This document shows, piece by piece, positions 20,181 through 30,842 of a stretch of DNA of 64,000 nucleotides. The position numbers and the translations under genes were made by a program. Position 1 is the first letter of the stretch. Each line of letters begins with the position of its first letter. The DNA is from Lelliottia wanjuensis (GTDB taxonomy: Bacteria > Pseudomonadota > Gammaproteobacteria > Enterobacterales > Enterobacteriaceae). The stretch spans positions 62,001 to 126,000 of the forward strand of contig NZ_JASSOT010000068.1 in NCBI RefSeq assembly GCF_030238365.1. The letters run 5' to 3'. Under the pieces are notes generated by a model that saw only the letters and a program-made list of their open reading frames with translations, did not search any database and had not been told where the DNA came from.

Positions 20181-21014
20181 ATGATATCGACTCCCATACG
20201 ACGATTTGGGGCTACGATACTCATGTTGCTCACCGTGATGTTTTCAGGTGAGGTGCTTGCGAAGACGCACACGGATACAACGAGTAAAAAAGCCCACGTC
20301 ATAAAGACGACGACCAGCAGTAAGAGTAAGGTTAGCAGTAAACAAGAGTATTCTCGCAATAGTGTAAAGAGCAGTTCACTTCCTGATTTGCGAAAATACC
20401 CTTCCGGGACACCAAGGAAAAAAGCGTTTCTCCGGACGGTAATGCCTTATATTACAAGCCAAAATTCTGCGATTACTGCAGACCGTAACTGGCTGGTTTC
20501 GAAACAGTACGAAAGCCGCTGGTCACCAAGCGAACGCGCACGTCTGAAAGACATCGCGACACGCTACAAGGTGAGCTGGAACGGTAATACCCGCCGCGTG
20601 CCGTGGAACTCACTGCTTGAGCGCGTGGATATTATTCCAGGCAGCATGGTGGCCACCATGGCAGCAGCCGAGAGTGGTTGGGGCACGTCAAAACTGGCGC
20701 GTAACAACAATAATCTCTTCGGCATGAAATGCGCCAAGGGCCGCTGTAACAACGTGCCTGGCAAAGTGAAAGGCTATTCGCAGTTCGAATCAGTGAAAGA
20801 TTCCGTGAATGCCTACGTGGTGAACCTGAACACGCACCCGGCCTACTCTTCGTTCCGTAAGTCACGCGCTCAGTTGCGTAAAGCGGACCAGGAAGTAACC
20901 GCGAGCACCATGATTCACAAGCTGAAAGGTTATTCAACGCAGGGTCAGAGCTACAACAACTACCTGTTTGCGATGTACCAGGATAACCAGCGCTTAATCG
21001 CCGCTCACATGTAA
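20181..21014 (+). CDS. bax: Bax protein, glucosaminidase-domain
   Basis: A 277-residue exported protein with an N-terminal hydrophobic signal segment (about residues 8-26), a Lys/Ser/Thr-rich low-complexity linker (about 27-62) and a C-terminal N-acetylglucosaminidase-like domain (AAAESGWGTSKLARNNNNLFGMK, the catalytic Glu in AESGWG). It is probably a periplasmic peptidoglycan-active enzyme; its physiological role is not established. I chose the ATG at 20181 because AGGAG lies at 20171-20175; the longer frame from 20133 lacks one. Conserved position beside malS and xylR. Confidence 0.9.
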   Translation: MISTPIRRFGATILMLLTVMFSGEVLAKTHTDTTSKKAHVIKTTTSSKSKVSSKQEYSRNSVKSSSLPDLRKYPSGTPRKKAFLRTVMPYITSQNSAITADRNWLVSKQYESRWSPSERARLKDIATRYKVSWNGNTRRVPWNSLLERVDIIPGSMVATMAAAESGWGTSKLARNNNNLFGMKCAKGRCNNVPGKVKGYSQFESVKDSVNAYVVNLNTHPAYSSFRKSRAQLRKADQEVTASTMIHKLKGYSTQGQSYNNYLFAMYQDNQRLIAAHM

Positions 21015-21023
21015 GTCATCCAA

Positions 21024-21054
21024 AAAAACGCCTTCCGATGGAAGGCGTTTTTCT
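21024..21054. terminator. Bidirectional intrinsic terminator, bax / xylR
   Basis: AAAACGCCTTCC (21025-21036) pairs with GGAAGGCGTTTT (21040-21051) around a GAT loop, with A- and T-runs at the two sides. Confidence 0.92.
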
Positions 21055-21070
21055 TTGCCTCATACCCGCA

Positions 21071-22249
21071 CTACACCAGCACTTCGCTGTACCGCTCGCG
21101 GTACTCCTTCGGCGTGGTGTCATACTCCTTCTTAAACACCGAATAGAAATATTGCAGAGACGGGTAGCCGCACATCTGCGAGATTTCATTGATCGACAGC
21201 GACGTCGAGATCAGCAGGCTGCGGGCTTTCTCCAGCTTCTCGGCGTGAATCACCGCGTGGATCGTCTCCCCAACCTCTTCTTTAAAACGCTTCTCCAGAT
21301 TCGAGCGAGAAATACCAACCGCATCCAGCACCTGATCCACCTTGATGCCTTTGCAGGCGTGATTGCGAATGTAGTGCATCGCCTGAATTACCGCCGGATC
21401 GTTCAGGGAGCGATAGTCCGTCGAGCGGCGTTCCACCACGCGAACGGGGGGAACCAGCAGACGCTGAAGAGGCAGGGTTTCGTTATCCAGCAGGCGATGA
21501 AGTAACTTGGCCGCCTGATAGCCCATCTGACGCGTCCCTTGCGCCACCGACGACAGGGCCACGCGCGACAGATAACGCGTGAGCTCTTCGTTATCGATAC
21601 CAATCACACACAGCTTTTCGGGAACCGGAATGTGCAAATGGTCGCAGACCTGGAGAACGTGACGCGCGCGCGCATCCGTAACGGCGATAATGCCCGTCTG
21701 CGGCGGCAGGGTTTGCAGCCAGTCGGCGAGCCGATTTTGCGCGTGCTGCCAGTTTTCAGGCGCGGTTTCTAATCCCTGATACACCACGCCGCGATACTTC
21801 TCCTGCGCCACAATCTGGCAAAACGCGTACTCGCGCTCCATCGCCCAGCCTTTGCCGCTGGAAGAGGGCAGGCCGTAAAAGGCGAAGCGGTGTACGCCTT
21901 TCTCTTTTAAATGCAGAAAGGCGCTCTCGACCAGCGCGTGGTTGTCGGTCGCGATGTAATGGACCGGAGGATACTTCTCGGGTGAGTGATACGAGCCGCC
22001 GACGCCCACAATCGGAACATCGACGTCGGTCAGCAACTGCTCGATCACGGGATCGTCGTAATCGGCGATCACGCCATCGCCCAGCCAGTCTTTGATGTTT
22101 TCAATGCGGGTACGGAAGTCTTCTTCGATGAAAATATCCCACTCCGATTGCGACGCCTGCAAATATTCACCCACGCCCTCGACGACCTGGCGGTCATAGG
22201 CTTTGTTGGCGTTGAATAACAACGTAATGCGGTGACGCTTCTCAAACAT
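21071..22249 (-). CDS. xylR: Xylose operon activator XylR
   Basis: A 392-residue activator, the same length as E. coli XylR. The N-terminal part is a LacI/GalR-like periplasmic-binding domain that senses D-xylose (about residues 5-275); the C-terminal 100 residues are an AraC double helix-turn-helix (GISRSNLEKRFKEEVG, CGYPSLQYFYSVFKKEYDTTP). With xylose and CRP it activates the divergent xylFGH and xylAB transcripts. It follows xylH with a short gap and may be partly co-transcribed with xylFGH. Confidence 0.96.
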   Translation of the reverse strand: MFEKRHRITLLFNANKAYDRQVVEGVGEYLQASQSEWDIFIEEDFRTRIENIKDWLGDGVIADYDDPVIEQLLTDVDVPIVGVGGSYHSPEKYPPVHYIATDNHALVESAFLHLKEKGVHRFAFYGLPSSSGKGWAMEREYAFCQIVAQEKYRGVVYQGLETAPENWQHAQNRLADWLQTLPPQTGIIAVTDARARHVLQVCDHLHIPVPEKLCVIGIDNEELTRYLSRVALSSVAQGTRQMGYQAAKLLHRLLDNETLPLQRLLVPPVRVVERRSTDYRSLNDPAVIQAMHYIRNHACKGIKVDQVLDAVGISRSNLEKRFKEEVGETIHAVIHAEKLEKARSLLISTSLSINEISQMCGYPSLQYFYSVFKKEYDTTPKEYRERYSEVLV

Positions 22250-22283
22250 GGCTTATCTTTCCCAAATCAGTGACAACGCGGCG

Positions 22284-23465
22284 TTATGCCCGTCGTTTGG
22301 TCGCAGAGTCCATCCAGACTGCCAGCAACAAAATGGCGCCTTTAACGATATACTGCCAGAAGGTCGGAACGTCCATCATACTCATTCCGTTATCCAGCGA
22401 CGCCATAATAAACGCACCCATCACCGCGCCCGCAACACTCCCGATGCCGCCTGCGAGGCTGGTTCCACCAATGACACAGGCGGCGATAGCATCCAGCTCG
22501 GCGATGTTCCCGGCGGAGGGCGAACCTGCACCGAGGCGCGAGCTTAAAATCAGCCCGGCGATGGCCACCATCAGACCATTAATCGCGAAAACCGCAAGCT
22601 TGGTGCGCTCCACATTGATACCCGACAGACGCGCGGCCTCGATATTGCCGCCGATGGCGTAGATACGCCGACCAAAGGCGGTGCGGGTCGCCATAAATAT
22701 CCCCGCCAGCAACAGCAGCGTCAGGATAAGCACTGGCGTGGGTACGCCGCGATAATCATTCAGTAGCCAGATGGCCCCCAGTACGATGACGGCGGTCAGG
22801 GCCTGACGTCCGACGACCGACGTTGAAGCGGTTGCTGCCAGCCCAAGCGCCTGACGGCGTATTCTGGCGCGCCACTGCCAGGCGATAAAGGCCATCAGAC
22901 CGATAGCACCAAACGTGAAGCCCACGCCGTCGGAGAGATAACTCTGACCAATCTGCGACATCGACGCGCTGGTCGGTGACACGGTGGTGCCGTTAGTAAT
23001 GCCGATCAGGATGCCGCGAAAGGCGAGCATCCCCGCGAGGGTGACGATGAACGATGGCACTTTTCGATACGCGACCCACCATCCGTTCCAGGTCCCGAGC
23101 AGCAGGCCGAGCACCAGCGTGACCGCTACGGTAAGCGGCAATGGCCAGCCGAGCCAGACGTCAAAAATCGCCGCGACACCGCCCAGTAACCCCATCATCG
23201 AGCCGACCGACAGATCGATTTCCGCCGAGATAATCACAAACACCATCCCGACCGCCAGAATGCCGGTAATGGCGGTCTGGCGCAGCAAGTTGGAGATGTT
23301 TCGCGCGCTTAAATAGGAGCCGTCGGTCATCCATGTGAAGAACAGCATGATGACGATAATGGCCGCGATCATGACGAAAACCTGCAGGTTTAGCGCTTTA
23401 AACCCCGGGAACAGACCTGGCGCTGACACAGTGGCTTTGATTTCAGACGGGTTGCTTTTCGACAT
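22284..23465 (-). CDS. xylH: D-xylose ABC transporter permease XylH
   Basis: A 393-residue inner-membrane permease of the BPD_transp_2 (RbsC/AraH-like) family with about ten hydrophobic segments. It contains the characteristic RRIYAIGGN segment and ends in a charged tail. It overlaps the end of xylG by 23 bp, so the two are translationally coupled. Works with XylG (ATPase) and XylF (binding protein) for high-affinity xylose uptake. Confidence 0.95.
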   Translation of the reverse strand: MSKSNPSEIKATVSAPGLFPGFKALNLQVFVMIAAIIVIMLFFTWMTDGSYLSARNISNLLRQTAITGILAVGMVFVIISAEIDLSVGSMMGLLGGVAAIFDVWLGWPLPLTVAVTLVLGLLLGTWNGWWVAYRKVPSFIVTLAGMLAFRGILIGITNGTTVSPTSASMSQIGQSYLSDGVGFTFGAIGLMAFIAWQWRARIRRQALGLAATASTSVVGRQALTAVIVLGAIWLLNDYRGVPTPVLILTLLLLAGIFMATRTAFGRRIYAIGGNIEAARLSGINVERTKLAVFAINGLMVAIAGLILSSRLGAGSPSAGNIAELDAIAACVIGGTSLAGGIGSVAGAVMGAFIMASLDNGMSMMDVPTFWQYIVKGAILLLAVWMDSATKRRA

Positions 23466-24984
23466 GACGTTCGCTCCTCAGGGCGGCTTCCATCACCTGT
23501 TCCTGGGTCAGGTTAAGGTTTTTCAGATTGGCTTTCAGTTTGCCTTCGTGCATCACCAGGACGCGATCGCTCAGGCCGAGCACTTCGGGGAGTTCGGACG
23601 AGATCACAATCACCGCGATACCCTGCTGCACCAGCTGGTTAATGAGTTTGTAGATTTCATATTTTGCGCCGATGTCGATCCCGCGCGTCGGTTCATCCAG
23701 AATCAGGATGCGCGGGTTCAGCAGCAGACAGCGAGCCAGAATCGCTTTCTGCTGATTACCGCCGCTCAGTCGCCCGATGGCTAACTCGGGCGACGAGGTT
23801 TTGACTTTCAGGCGCGCTAAAGACTGGAGAATGCACTGCTGTTCAGCGGCATCGTCCAGGCTGCTCAGCGCACCCGAAAACTGGTTGAGTGCCGCCAGGG
23901 TAATGTTTTTCCCCACCGCCATGACCGGCACAATGCCGTCTCTTTTACGATCTTCCGGGACCATCGCGATACCCTGAGCGATCGCCTGCTGGCAGCTGTT
24001 GATCTGCACGGGCTGACCGTCGAGGTAAATCTTGCCCTCCCAGCGGCCCGGCCAGACGCCAAACAGGCACTGGACGGCTTCGGTTCGTCCGGCACCGACT
24101 AAACCTGCAATACCGAGGATCTCCCCGCGCCGCAGGGAGAAAGAGACATTGTTGACGCGTTTGATATGGCGGTTCACCGGATGCCAGGCGGTCAGATTCT
24201 CGACTCTTAGGATTTCATCCCCGGTGGTGTGCGGTTCGTTGGGGTAGAGCGCTGTGAGTTCGCGGCCCACCATCATGGTGATGATATCGTCTTCGCTCAT
24301 CCCGTCGGCTTCCCGCGTGCCGATGTGTTGCCCGTCGCGAATGACGCAGATGGTGTCCGAGATGGCCTTCACTTCGTTGAGTTTGTGAGAGATATAAATA
24401 CAGGCGATGCCGTGGTGCTGCAGGTCGCGGATGATATCCAGCAGCACCGCGGTTTCTTGCTCCGTCAGGGAGGCGGTCGGTTCATCGAGGATCAGCAAGC
24501 GCACCTGTTTGTTCAGCGCTTTGGCGATTTCAACCAGCTGCTGCTGCCCCAGCCCCAGGTCGCCGACGCGGGTGTCTGGTGAGATATGCAGGCTGACCTG
24601 AGCCAGAAGTTTTTCACAGCGCAGGGTCATGCTGTCGTAGTCCAGTACGCCGAAATGCGAGATCTCCGCGCCGAGGAAAATATTCTCCAGCACGGTGAGA
24701 TGCTTCACCAGCGCCAGCTCCTGGTGAATGATGGCGATACCTTTGCGCTCTGTGTCTCGAATGTGGGTGGCCTGCAGGGTTTCACCGGCAAAGACGATTT
24801 CCCCGACGTAACTGCCGTGCGGATAGATGCCGCACAGCACTTTCATCAGCGTGGATTTGCCGGAGCCATTTTCGCCGCACAGAGAGACAATCTCGCCGGG
24901 GTTTAAGCGCAGGCTCACGTTGTCGACAGCTTTCACTGCGCCAAAGGCTTTGGTGATACTTTTCATTTCAAGTAAGTAAGGCAT
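23443..24984 (-). CDS. xylG: D-xylose ABC transporter ATPase XylG
   Basis: A 513-residue double-ABC sugar-importer ATPase, identical in length to E. coli XylG. The first domain has Walker [10 protein letters not shown] (37-45), signature LGLGQQQ and Walker [11 protein letters not shown]; the second domain has the family's degenerate Walker A (GLVGAGRTE), signature LSGGNQQK and Walker [11 protein letters not shown]. The weak second P-loop is normal for RbsA/XylG proteins. 52 bp downstream of xylF. Confidence 0.96.
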   Translation of the reverse strand: MPYLLEMKSITKAFGAVKAVDNVSLRLNPGEIVSLCGENGSGKSTLMKVLCGIYPHGSYVGEIVFAGETLQATHIRDTERKGIAIIHQELALVKHLTVLENIFLGAEISHFGVLDYDSMTLRCEKLLAQVSLHISPDTRVGDLGLGQQQLVEIAKALNKQVRLLILDEPTASLTEQETAVLLDIIRDLQHHGIACIYISHKLNEVKAISDTICVIRDGQHIGTREADGMSEDDIITMMVGRELTALYPNEPHTTGDEILRVENLTAWHPVNRHIKRVNNVSFSLRRGEILGIAGLVGAGRTEAVQCLFGVWPGRWEGKIYLDGQPVQINSCQQAIAQGIAMVPEDRKRDGIVPVMAVGKNITLAALNQFSGALSSLDDAAEQQCILQSLARLKVKTSSPELAIGRLSGGNQQKAILARCLLLNPRILILDEPTRGIDIGAKYEIYKLINQLVQQGIAVIVISSELPEVLGLSDRVLVMHEGKLKANLKNLNLTQEQVMEAALRSERHVEKQPV

Positions 24985-25036
24985 AACTGCTCCACATGAT
25001 CTGAGGGGGCCCCCGCACAGCAGGGGCGATGCGGGG

Positions 25037-26032
25037 TTACAGTTCGCTCTTCTTGTGGAAACCGTCTTTTACAACCGTGGCGTCAATGTTCTCTTTGTTG
25101 ACTTCGATTGGCGTCAGCAGACGGGCTGGGACATCTTTCAGGCCGTTATTGAGCTTGGAATCGGCCTTAGGCTGCTGATCGTTGCCCAGTTCGACGGCAA
25201 TTTCAGCGGCGGTAGTGGCGAGCTCGGTGATGGGTTTGTAGACCGTCATGGTTTGCGTACCGGCAATAATACGTTTCACGCCTGCCAGGTCCGCATCTTG
25301 TCCGGAAATTGCCACTTTACCGGCCAGGCCCTGGGCACTCAGCGCCTGAATCGCACCGCCCGCGGTGGCATCGTTTGAGGCGACGACGGCGTCAATTTTG
25401 TTATTATTCGCGGTCAACGCGTTTTCCATAATTTTCAGCGCGTTCTCCGGCAGCCAGCCGTCAGCCCACTGATCGCCCACCACTTTAATTTTTCCGTCGT
25501 CGATATAAGGCTTGAGAACTTTCATCTGCCCTTCGCGGAATAATTTGGCGTTGTTATCCACAGGTGAGCCACCCATCAGGAAATAATTCCCCTGCGGCAC
25601 TTTGTTGACCAGACTTTGCGCCTGTAATTCACCGACTTTTTCGTTGTCGAAGGAAATATAAAAATCGATATCGGCGTTATTTATCATTCGGTCATAGGCT
25701 AAAACTTTAATTCCCTCTTGTTTCGCTTCTTTGACGACATTACTTAACACCTGACCGTTGTAAGGAATAATGACCAGAACATCAACGCCGCGGTTAATCA
25801 TATTTTCGATTTGCGACATTTGCGTCTCTTCATTGCCATTAGCAGACTGAACAAACACTTTTGCGCCGAGAGATTCCGCTTTATTCACAAAAATATCGCG
25901 GTCTTTTTGCCAGCGCTCCAGGCGCAGGTCGTCGATGGCCATTCCGATTTTGACTTCTTTTGCATGCCCCGCAAAGCTTGTGAGCAGTAGCGAAGCACAG
26001 AGAGTAAGGCACAGGTTTCTTATCGTCATCAT
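25037..26032 (-). CDS. xylF: D-xylose-binding periplasmic protein XylF
   Basis: A 331-residue ribose-binding-type protein. The signal peptide covers about residues 1-24 (ending AGHA, mature [10 protein letters not shown]). Ligand-binding segments [23 protein letters not shown] and SGQDADLAG are conserved. Two adjacent Met codons (26030-26032 and 26027-26029) are possible starts; AAAAGG lies 7 bp before the first. Starting at the second would give exactly the E. coli length of 330. First gene of the xylFGH operon, divergent from xylA. Confidence 0.95.
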   Translation of the reverse strand: MMTIRNLCLTLCASLLLTSFAGHAKEVKIGMAIDDLRLERWQKDRDIFVNKAESLGAKVFVQSANGNEETQMSQIENMINRGVDVLVIIPYNGQVLSNVVKEAKQEGIKVLAYDRMINNADIDFYISFDNEKVGELQAQSLVNKVPQGNYFLMGGSPVDNNAKLFREGQMKVLKPYIDDGKIKVVGDQWADGWLPENALKIMENALTANNNKIDAVVASNDATAGGAIQALSAQGLAGKVAISGQDADLAGVKRIIAGTQTMTVYKPITELATTAAEIAVELGNDQQPKADSKLNNGLKDVPARLLTPIEVNKENIDATVVKDGFHKKSEL

Positions 26033-26401
26033 TATTTTACCTTTTTTGTAGGGTGGTAAGGCTTGGACAAAAGAATCATTCACTGCCAGATACGCAGCAA
26101 ATTCTTAACGGGGAAAGGGAAACTCGCAATTACAGATTTTTATCTTCTCATTACGATATTTGGTTTATTTGCGAATTTATGACCGCGATCTGATTTTAAA
26201 ATGCGCAACTTATTAATTACACATGATTCTGGAATAAGCGCCGAAAAATCCTTTGCCTGCGTATTATTTTTGCGAGCCAGCGCACGTTTGTGCATTCTCT
26301 CAATAGCAGTGTGAAATAACGTAATTGAGCAACCCGCAATGTGTATTCACTATTACTCCATTATCGATGACTCGCCGCACCTCTTGATTATGGAGTTCAA
26401 T
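26033..26401. promoter_or_regulatory. Divergent xylF-xylA control region
   Basis: 369 bp between the two xylose operons. The stretch around 26270-26340 closely resembles the E. coli xylA promoter as I remember it (GCAGTGTGAAATAAC-GTAATTGAGCAAC). TTGTGCATTCTCTCAA at 26288-26303 lies where a CRP-like site would be expected but is a weak match to TGTGA-N6-TCACA. XylR half-sites (direct repeats) are expected on both sides, but I could not place them confidently. Confidence 0.6.
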
Positions 26402-27724
26402 ATGCAAGCTTATTTCGACCAACTCGATCGCGTTCGCTATGAAGGCCCGAAATCCACCAATCCTCTAGCATTTCGTCACTACAATCCGGACGAGCTGGTG
26501 CTGGGTAAGCGCATGGAAGATCACCTGCGTTTCGCCGCCTGCTACTGGCATACCTTCTGCTGGAACGGCGCGGATATGTTCGGCGTGGGGTCGTTTGACC
26601 GTCCGTGGCAGCAGCCAGGCGAAGTGCTGGAACTGGCGAAGCGCAAAGCAGATGTGGCCTTCGAGTTCTTCCACAAACTGAACGTTCCGTATTACTGCTT
26701 CCACGATGTGGACGTCTCTCCGGAAGGCGCGACGCTCAAAGAGTACCTGAACAACTTTGCCCAGATGGTGGATTACCTGGGTGAAAAACAGCAGCAAAGT
26801 GGCGTGAAGCTGCTGTGGGGCACGGCAAACTGCTTCACCAACCCTCGCTACGGCGCAGGTGCGGCGACCAACCCTGACCCGGAAGTATTCAGCTGGGCCG
26901 CCACTCAGGTCGTGACCGCAATGAACGCCACTCATAAGCTGGGCGGCGAAAACTACGTCCTGTGGGGCGGCCGCGAGGGTTACGAAACGCTGCTGAACAC
27001 CGATCTGCGCCAGGAGCGTGAACAGATTGGCCGCTTCATGCAGATGGTGGTGGATCACAAACACAAAATCGGTTTCCGCGGCACCCTGCTGATTGAACCT
27101 AAACCGCAGGAGCCCACCAAACACCAGTACGATTATGACGTCGCGACGGTGTACGGTTTCCTCAAGCAATTTGGTCTGGAAAAAGAGATCAAAGTGAATA
27201 TCGAAGCCAACCACGCGACCCTGGCGGGGCACTCTTTCCACCATGAAATCGCGTCGGCTATCGCGCTGGGGATCTTCGGCTCCGTCGATGCCAACCGGGG
27301 TGACCCGCAGCTTGGCTGGGACACCGACCAGTTCCCGATCAGCGTGGAAGAAAATGCGCTGGTGATGTATGAAATCATCAAAGCGGGCGGCTTCACGACG
27401 GGCGGACTGAACTTTGACGCCAAAGTGCGTCGTCAGAGCACCGATAAATACGATCTGTTCTATGGCCATATTGGCGCGATGGATACCATGGCGCTGGCGC
27501 TGAAAGTGGCGGCCCGCATGATTGAAGACGGCGAGCTGGATAAACGTGTGGCGAAGCGTTATTCCGGCTGGAACAGTGAACTCGGCCAGCAAATTTTGAA
27601 AGGGCAGTTATCCCTTGCCGAGATCGCGAAGTACGCTGAACAGCATAGTCTGGCACCGAGCCATCAGAGCGGTCATCAGGAACTACTGGAAAATCTGGTG
27701 AATCATTACCTGTTTGATAAGTGA
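26402..27724 (+). CDS. xylA: Xylose isomerase XylA
   Basis: A 440-residue cytoplasmic TIM-barrel isomerase converting D-xylose to D-xylulose with two divalent metals. The catalytic His101 and Asp104 are in [11 protein letters not shown]; metal ligands lie in [26 protein letters not shown] and [19 protein letters not shown]. The start was set at 26402 because it gives the E. coli length and is preceded by a GGAG ribosome site (ATGGAGTTCAAT); the frame stays open back to 26339. Activated by XylR and CRP. Confidence 0.97.
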   Translation: MQAYFDQLDRVRYEGPKSTNPLAFRHYNPDELVLGKRMEDHLRFAACYWHTFCWNGADMFGVGSFDRPWQQPGEVLELAKRKADVAFEFFHKLNVPYYCFHDVDVSPEGATLKEYLNNFAQMVDYLGEKQQQSGVKLLWGTANCFTNPRYGAGAATNPDPEVFSWAATQVVTAMNATHKLGGENYVLWGGREGYETLLNTDLRQEREQIGRFMQMVVDHKHKIGFRGTLLIEPKPQEPTKHQYDYDVATVYGFLKQFGLEKEIKVNIEANHATLAGHSFHHEIASAIALGIFGSVDANRGDPQLGWDTDQFPISVEENALVMYEIIKAGGFTTGGLNFDAKVRRQSTDKYDLFYGHIGAMDTMALALKVAARMIEDGELDKRVAKRYSGWNSELGQQILKGQLSLAEIAKYAEQHSLAPSHQSGHQELLENLVNHYLFDK

Positions 27725-27731
27725 TCGATAA

Positions 27732-27801
27732 TGCCGGGCGGCGCTGCGCTTGCCCGGCCTACAATCATCGTAGGCCCGGTAAGCTTCGCGCCACCGGGCA
27801 T
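27732..27801. repeat. REP-type palindromic element (xylA-xylB)
   Basis: TGCCGGGCGGCGCTGCGC followed by GCCCGGCCTAC and an inverted second copy (GTAGGCCCGGTAAG ... CACCGGGCA), a typical BIME with two facing REP units. It sits in the short xylA-xylB gap and may stabilise the xylA message. Confidence 0.85.
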
Positions 27802-27823
27802 TTTCAGTTAAGGAATCCACACT

Positions 27824-29278
27824 ATGTATATCGGGATTGATCTTGGCACATCGGGTGTGAAAGCCATCCTGTTAAACGAGCAGGGCGACGTGCTGGCCTC
27901 GCAGACTGAAAAGCTGCACGTCTCGCGCCCACATCCCCTCTGGTCAGAGCAAGATCCCGAAACGTGGTGGCAGGCGACGGATCGCGCGATCAAAGCCCTG
28001 GGCCAGCAGCACAGTTTGCGTGAGGTCAAAGCGCTGGGTATTGCCGGTCAAATGCATGGTGCAACCTTGCTGGACAGCGAGCACCGCGTGCTGCGCCCGG
28101 CGATTTTGTGGAACGATGGTCGCTGTGCAGAAGAGTGCGCGCTCCTCGAAGCGCGGGTGCCGACCTCACGGCAAATCACCGGTAACCTGATGATGCCGGG
28201 CTTTACCGCGCCTAAGCTGCTGTGGTTGCAGCGCCACGAGCCGGATATTTTTAAGCAGGTGGCAAAGGTCTTGCTGCCAAAAGATTATCTGCGTTTTCGC
28301 ATGACTGGCGATTTCGCCAGCGACATGTCGGACGCGGCGGGGACGATGTGGCTCGATGTCGCTCAACGCGACTGGAGCGAGGCGATGCTGGATGCCTGCC
28401 AGTTGACCCGAGATCACATGCCTGCGCTCTTCGAGGGTAGTGAGATCACCGGCGTGCTCAATCCGTCGATTGCCGACAGCTGGAATATGCCTGCCGTGCC
28501 GGTAGTGGCGGGCGGGGGCGATAATGCGGCGGGTGCCGTGGGCGTGGGGATGGTCGATGCCGGACAGGCAATGCTGTCGCTTGGCACTTCAGGCGTCTAT
28601 TTCGCGGTCAGCGACGGGTATCGCAGCAATCCAGAGAGCGCGGTACACAGCTTCTGCCACGCGCTGCCGGGGAAATGGCACTTGATGTCGGTGATGTTAA
28701 GCGCCGCGTCGTGTCTGGACTGGGCGGCAAACCTGACCGGACTCAAGGATGTTCCGGCGCTCATTTCGGCGGCCCAGCAGGCCAACGAAGAGGCGGGGGC
28801 CGTGTGGTTCTTGCCCTATCTTTCCGGCGAGCGCACGCCGCACAACAACCCGGAAGCGAAAGGCGTGTTCTTCGGCTTAACCCATCAGCATGGCCCGGCC
28901 GAACTGGCGCGCGCGGTGCTGGAAGGTGTCGGCTATGCGCTGGCGGACGGGATGGATGTGGTCCATGACTGCGGACTCAAACCGACCAGTATTACCCTGA
29001 TTGGCGGAGGCGCAAGAAGCAGCTACTGGCGGCAGATGCTGGCGGATATCAGCGGATTGCAGCTCGATTACCGCACTGGCGGGGACATAGGACCTGCTCT
29101 GGGGGCGGCGCGTCTGGCGCAGATTGCCGTCAACCCTGACAAACCCCTGACGCAGCTTCTGCCGCAGCTCACGCTGGAGCAGGAGCACAAGCCGGACGCG
29201 GCGCACCATGCGCGCTACGCCGAACGCCGGGAAGTGTTCCGCAAAATCTACCAACAGCTCCTGCCGCTAATGTCGTAA
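27824..29278 (+). CDS. xylB: Xylulokinase XylB
   Basis: A 484-residue FGGY-family kinase phosphorylating D-xylulose to D-xylulose 5-phosphate. N-terminal MYIGIDLGTSGVKA includes the conserved Asp6; the AGGGDNAAGAVG segment (about residue 228-239) carries the catalytic Asp; the C-terminal LIGGGARSSYWRQMLADI binds ATP. Second gene of xylAB, separated from xylA by a REP element. Confidence 0.96.
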   Translation: MYIGIDLGTSGVKAILLNEQGDVLASQTEKLHVSRPHPLWSEQDPETWWQATDRAIKALGQQHSLREVKALGIAGQMHGATLLDSEHRVLRPAILWNDGRCAEECALLEARVPTSRQITGNLMMPGFTAPKLLWLQRHEPDIFKQVAKVLLPKDYLRFRMTGDFASDMSDAAGTMWLDVAQRDWSEAMLDACQLTRDHMPALFEGSEITGVLNPSIADSWNMPAVPVVAGGGDNAAGAVGVGMVDAGQAMLSLGTSGVYFAVSDGYRSNPESAVHSFCHALPGKWHLMSVMLSAASCLDWAANLTGLKDVPALISAAQQANEEAGAVWFLPYLSGERTPHNNPEAKGVFFGLTHQHGPAELARAVLEGVGYALADGMDVVHDCGLKPTSITLIGGGARSSYWRQMLADISGLQLDYRTGGDIGPALGAARLAQIAVNPDKPLTQLLPQLTLEQEHKPDAAHHARYAERREVFRKIYQQLLPLMS

Positions 29279-29336
29279 AGGTAGGTTGTCCCGAAGCGGC
29301 GTGAGGATGTCCTTTTTTGGTCTTCTCGTGATGCTC

Positions 29337-29376
29337 GCTCCTCGTCAGTATAGAGATACACCCACTGGCGAGGAGC
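29337..29376 (+). promoter_or_regulatory. Inverted repeat enclosing the ribosome site of the isochorismatase-like gene
   Basis: GCTCCTCGTCAG (29337-29348) pairs with CTGGCGAGGAGC (29365-29376), 12 bp with one wobble and a 16-base loop. The right arm contains the Shine-Dalgarno GAGGAG (29370-29375), 7 bp before the ATG at 29383. As RNA it would hide the ribosome site; as DNA it could be an operator for a dimeric regulator. Not known to me from the literature. Confidence 0.55.
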
Positions 29377-29382
29377 ATTACC

Positions 29383-29922
29383 ATGTCGCGCACCGCATTA
29401 ATCAATATCGATACTCAGCAGTCTTTTCATCATCGCGAATACTGGCAGGAAGAGGGATTTCAGGCTTTTCAGCAGGCCATTCTTGGGCTGATTGAGGGCT
29501 GTGAATCCCGTGAGATTCCGGTTGTGGATATCTTCCATGTCGACGATAAGGGGCCCTTCTCGCTGGAAAGCGGTTTTGTTACGCCGATGTCCTTTTTACG
29601 TCATCAGCCTGCGGTGGTTTTCCACAAGCATGTGCATAACGCCTTTACGGATACGGGCCTTGACCACTGGCTGCGCGAGCGTGATATTAACCATCTGGTC
29701 ATCTGCGGCCTGCGTACGGAACAGTGCTGCGAAACCACCGCGCGGGTGGCGTCAGATCTCGGCTATGCGGTGACTTTTGTCAGCGAAGCCACCCTGACTT
29801 TTCCGATGACCTGGAAGGGCGTCACGCTCAATACCGACGACCTGCGCCATCGCACGGAAACGGTGCTGGCCGGGCGTTTTGCTGAAATCAAAACTGTGGC
29901 GGAGACGCTGGAGTCGCTCTGA
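29383..29922 (+). CDS. Isochorismatase-family cysteine hydrolase
   Basis: A 179-residue cysteine hydrolase of the isochorismatase/nicotinamidase superfamily. The catalytic triad is visible: Asp10 (INIDTQQSF), Lys82 (FHKHVHNAF) and Cys115 (GLRTEQCCETTA, matching the G-x-x-T-x-x-C pattern). Family members hydrolyse amides, carbamoyl groups or isochorismate; the substrate here cannot be read from sequence. The next gene, a GlxA-like regulator, starts on the last base of its stop codon (TGATG), so the two form one operon. Absent between xylB and wecH in E. coli K-12, where yiaA and yiaB lie. Confidence 0.87.
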   Translation: MSRTALINIDTQQSFHHREYWQEEGFQAFQQAILGLIEGCESREIPVVDIFHVDDKGPFSLESGFVTPMSFLRHQPAVVFHKHVHNAFTDTGLDHWLRERDINHLVICGLRTEQCCETTARVASDLGYAVTFVSEATLTFPMTWKGVTLNTDDLRHRTETVLAGRFAEIKTVAETLESL

Positions 29923-30842
29923 TGAGTATCGACGTCTGGTTTGTGATGTTGCCGGGAGTGCTGGCGCTGGATATGTCCGGCCCGGCAGAAACCTTTGTGC
30001 TGGCGGGCGATGCGTTTCGCCTGCACTACATCGGCCCGCAGCCGGACGTTCCCACCTCGATTGGTCTGACGATGGGGGGCATTTCGCCTTTACCTGACAC
30101 GCTTCCCGACGGCAGTTTGCTGGTTTTACCGGGCGTGAGCGACTCACGTCATCAGTTTTCGACCCCTCAGGCATTAGGCGTTCAGCACTGGCTGATGCGC
30201 CTGCAGCCTGCGATTCACCGCCAGGCTATCACCGTGATGTGCGTCTGTTCCGGCGCGCTGCTGGCGGCCAAATCGGGTTTACTCACCGGGAAGCAGTGCA
30301 CGACCCATCACGATGTGATCACCCGTCTTCGCGACGCAGCGCCAGGGGCGGTAATCAAAGAGAATCGTATTTTTGTGCAGGACGGGAATATCTGGACCAG
30401 CGCGGGAATAACTTCTGGAATCGATCTCGCGCTGCACCTGATGAACCGTCTGTGCGGGCCGGAAAAGGCGCTGACGGTCGCGCGGGAAATGGTGGTGTGG
30501 TTCCGACGCTCGGGTGACGATCCGCAGCTTTCACCCTGGCTGCGCTATCGCAACCATCTGCATCCGGCGATCCACCGCGCGCAGGATGCGCTCACCGCCG
30601 AGCCGCAAAAGGGCTGGCAACTGGCGGATATTGCCGCTCTGGCGCACGTCAGTCCCCGGCATTTAACGCGCTTGTTTCAGGAGCATTTGGGGATCAGCGT
30701 GCGCGACTATCTGGAACAGCTGCGGCTGGCGATTGCCCAGCAGTGGCTGCTGCAGGGGCGCGGCGTGGAGCAGGCGTCCATCGCCGCCGGGTTTTCATCC
30801 CCACGCCAGTTTCACCGGGCCAAACAGCGCGCAATTAGCTGA
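29922..30842 (+). CDS. GlxA-family transcriptional regulator (DJ-1/PfpI-like plus AraC HTH)
   Basis: A 306-residue regulator: an N-terminal DJ-1/PfpI glutamine-amidotransferase-like domain (about residues 1-185; nucleophile-elbow-like [12 protein letters not shown] near 107) and a C-terminal AraC double helix-turn-helix (about 215-305; [26 protein letters not shown]). Such proteins activate genes for nitrogen-compound catabolism. Co-translated with the hydrolase (1-base overlap), so it probably senses that enzyme's substrate or product. Its 3' end overlaps convergent wecH by 8 bp. Confidence 0.88.
   Translation: MSIDVWFVMLPGVLALDMSGPAETFVLAGDAFRLHYIGPQPDVPTSIGLTMGGISPLPDTLPDGSLLVLPGVSDSRHQFSTPQALGVQHWLMRLQPAIHRQAITVMCVCSGALLAAKSGLLTGKQCTTHHDVITRLRDAAPGAVIKENRIFVQDGNIWTSAGITSGIDLALHLMNRLCGPEKALTVAREMVVWFRRSGDDPQLSPWLRYRNHLHPAIHRAQDALTAEPQKGWQLADIAALAHVSPRHLTRLFQEHLGISVRDYLEQLRLAIAQQWLLQGRGVEQASIAAGFSSPRQFHRAKQRAIS

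Noticed and set aside
26465..27592. 375-codon open frame antisense to xylA
   Set aside because: Shadow of xylA; all catalytic residues are on the plus strand.
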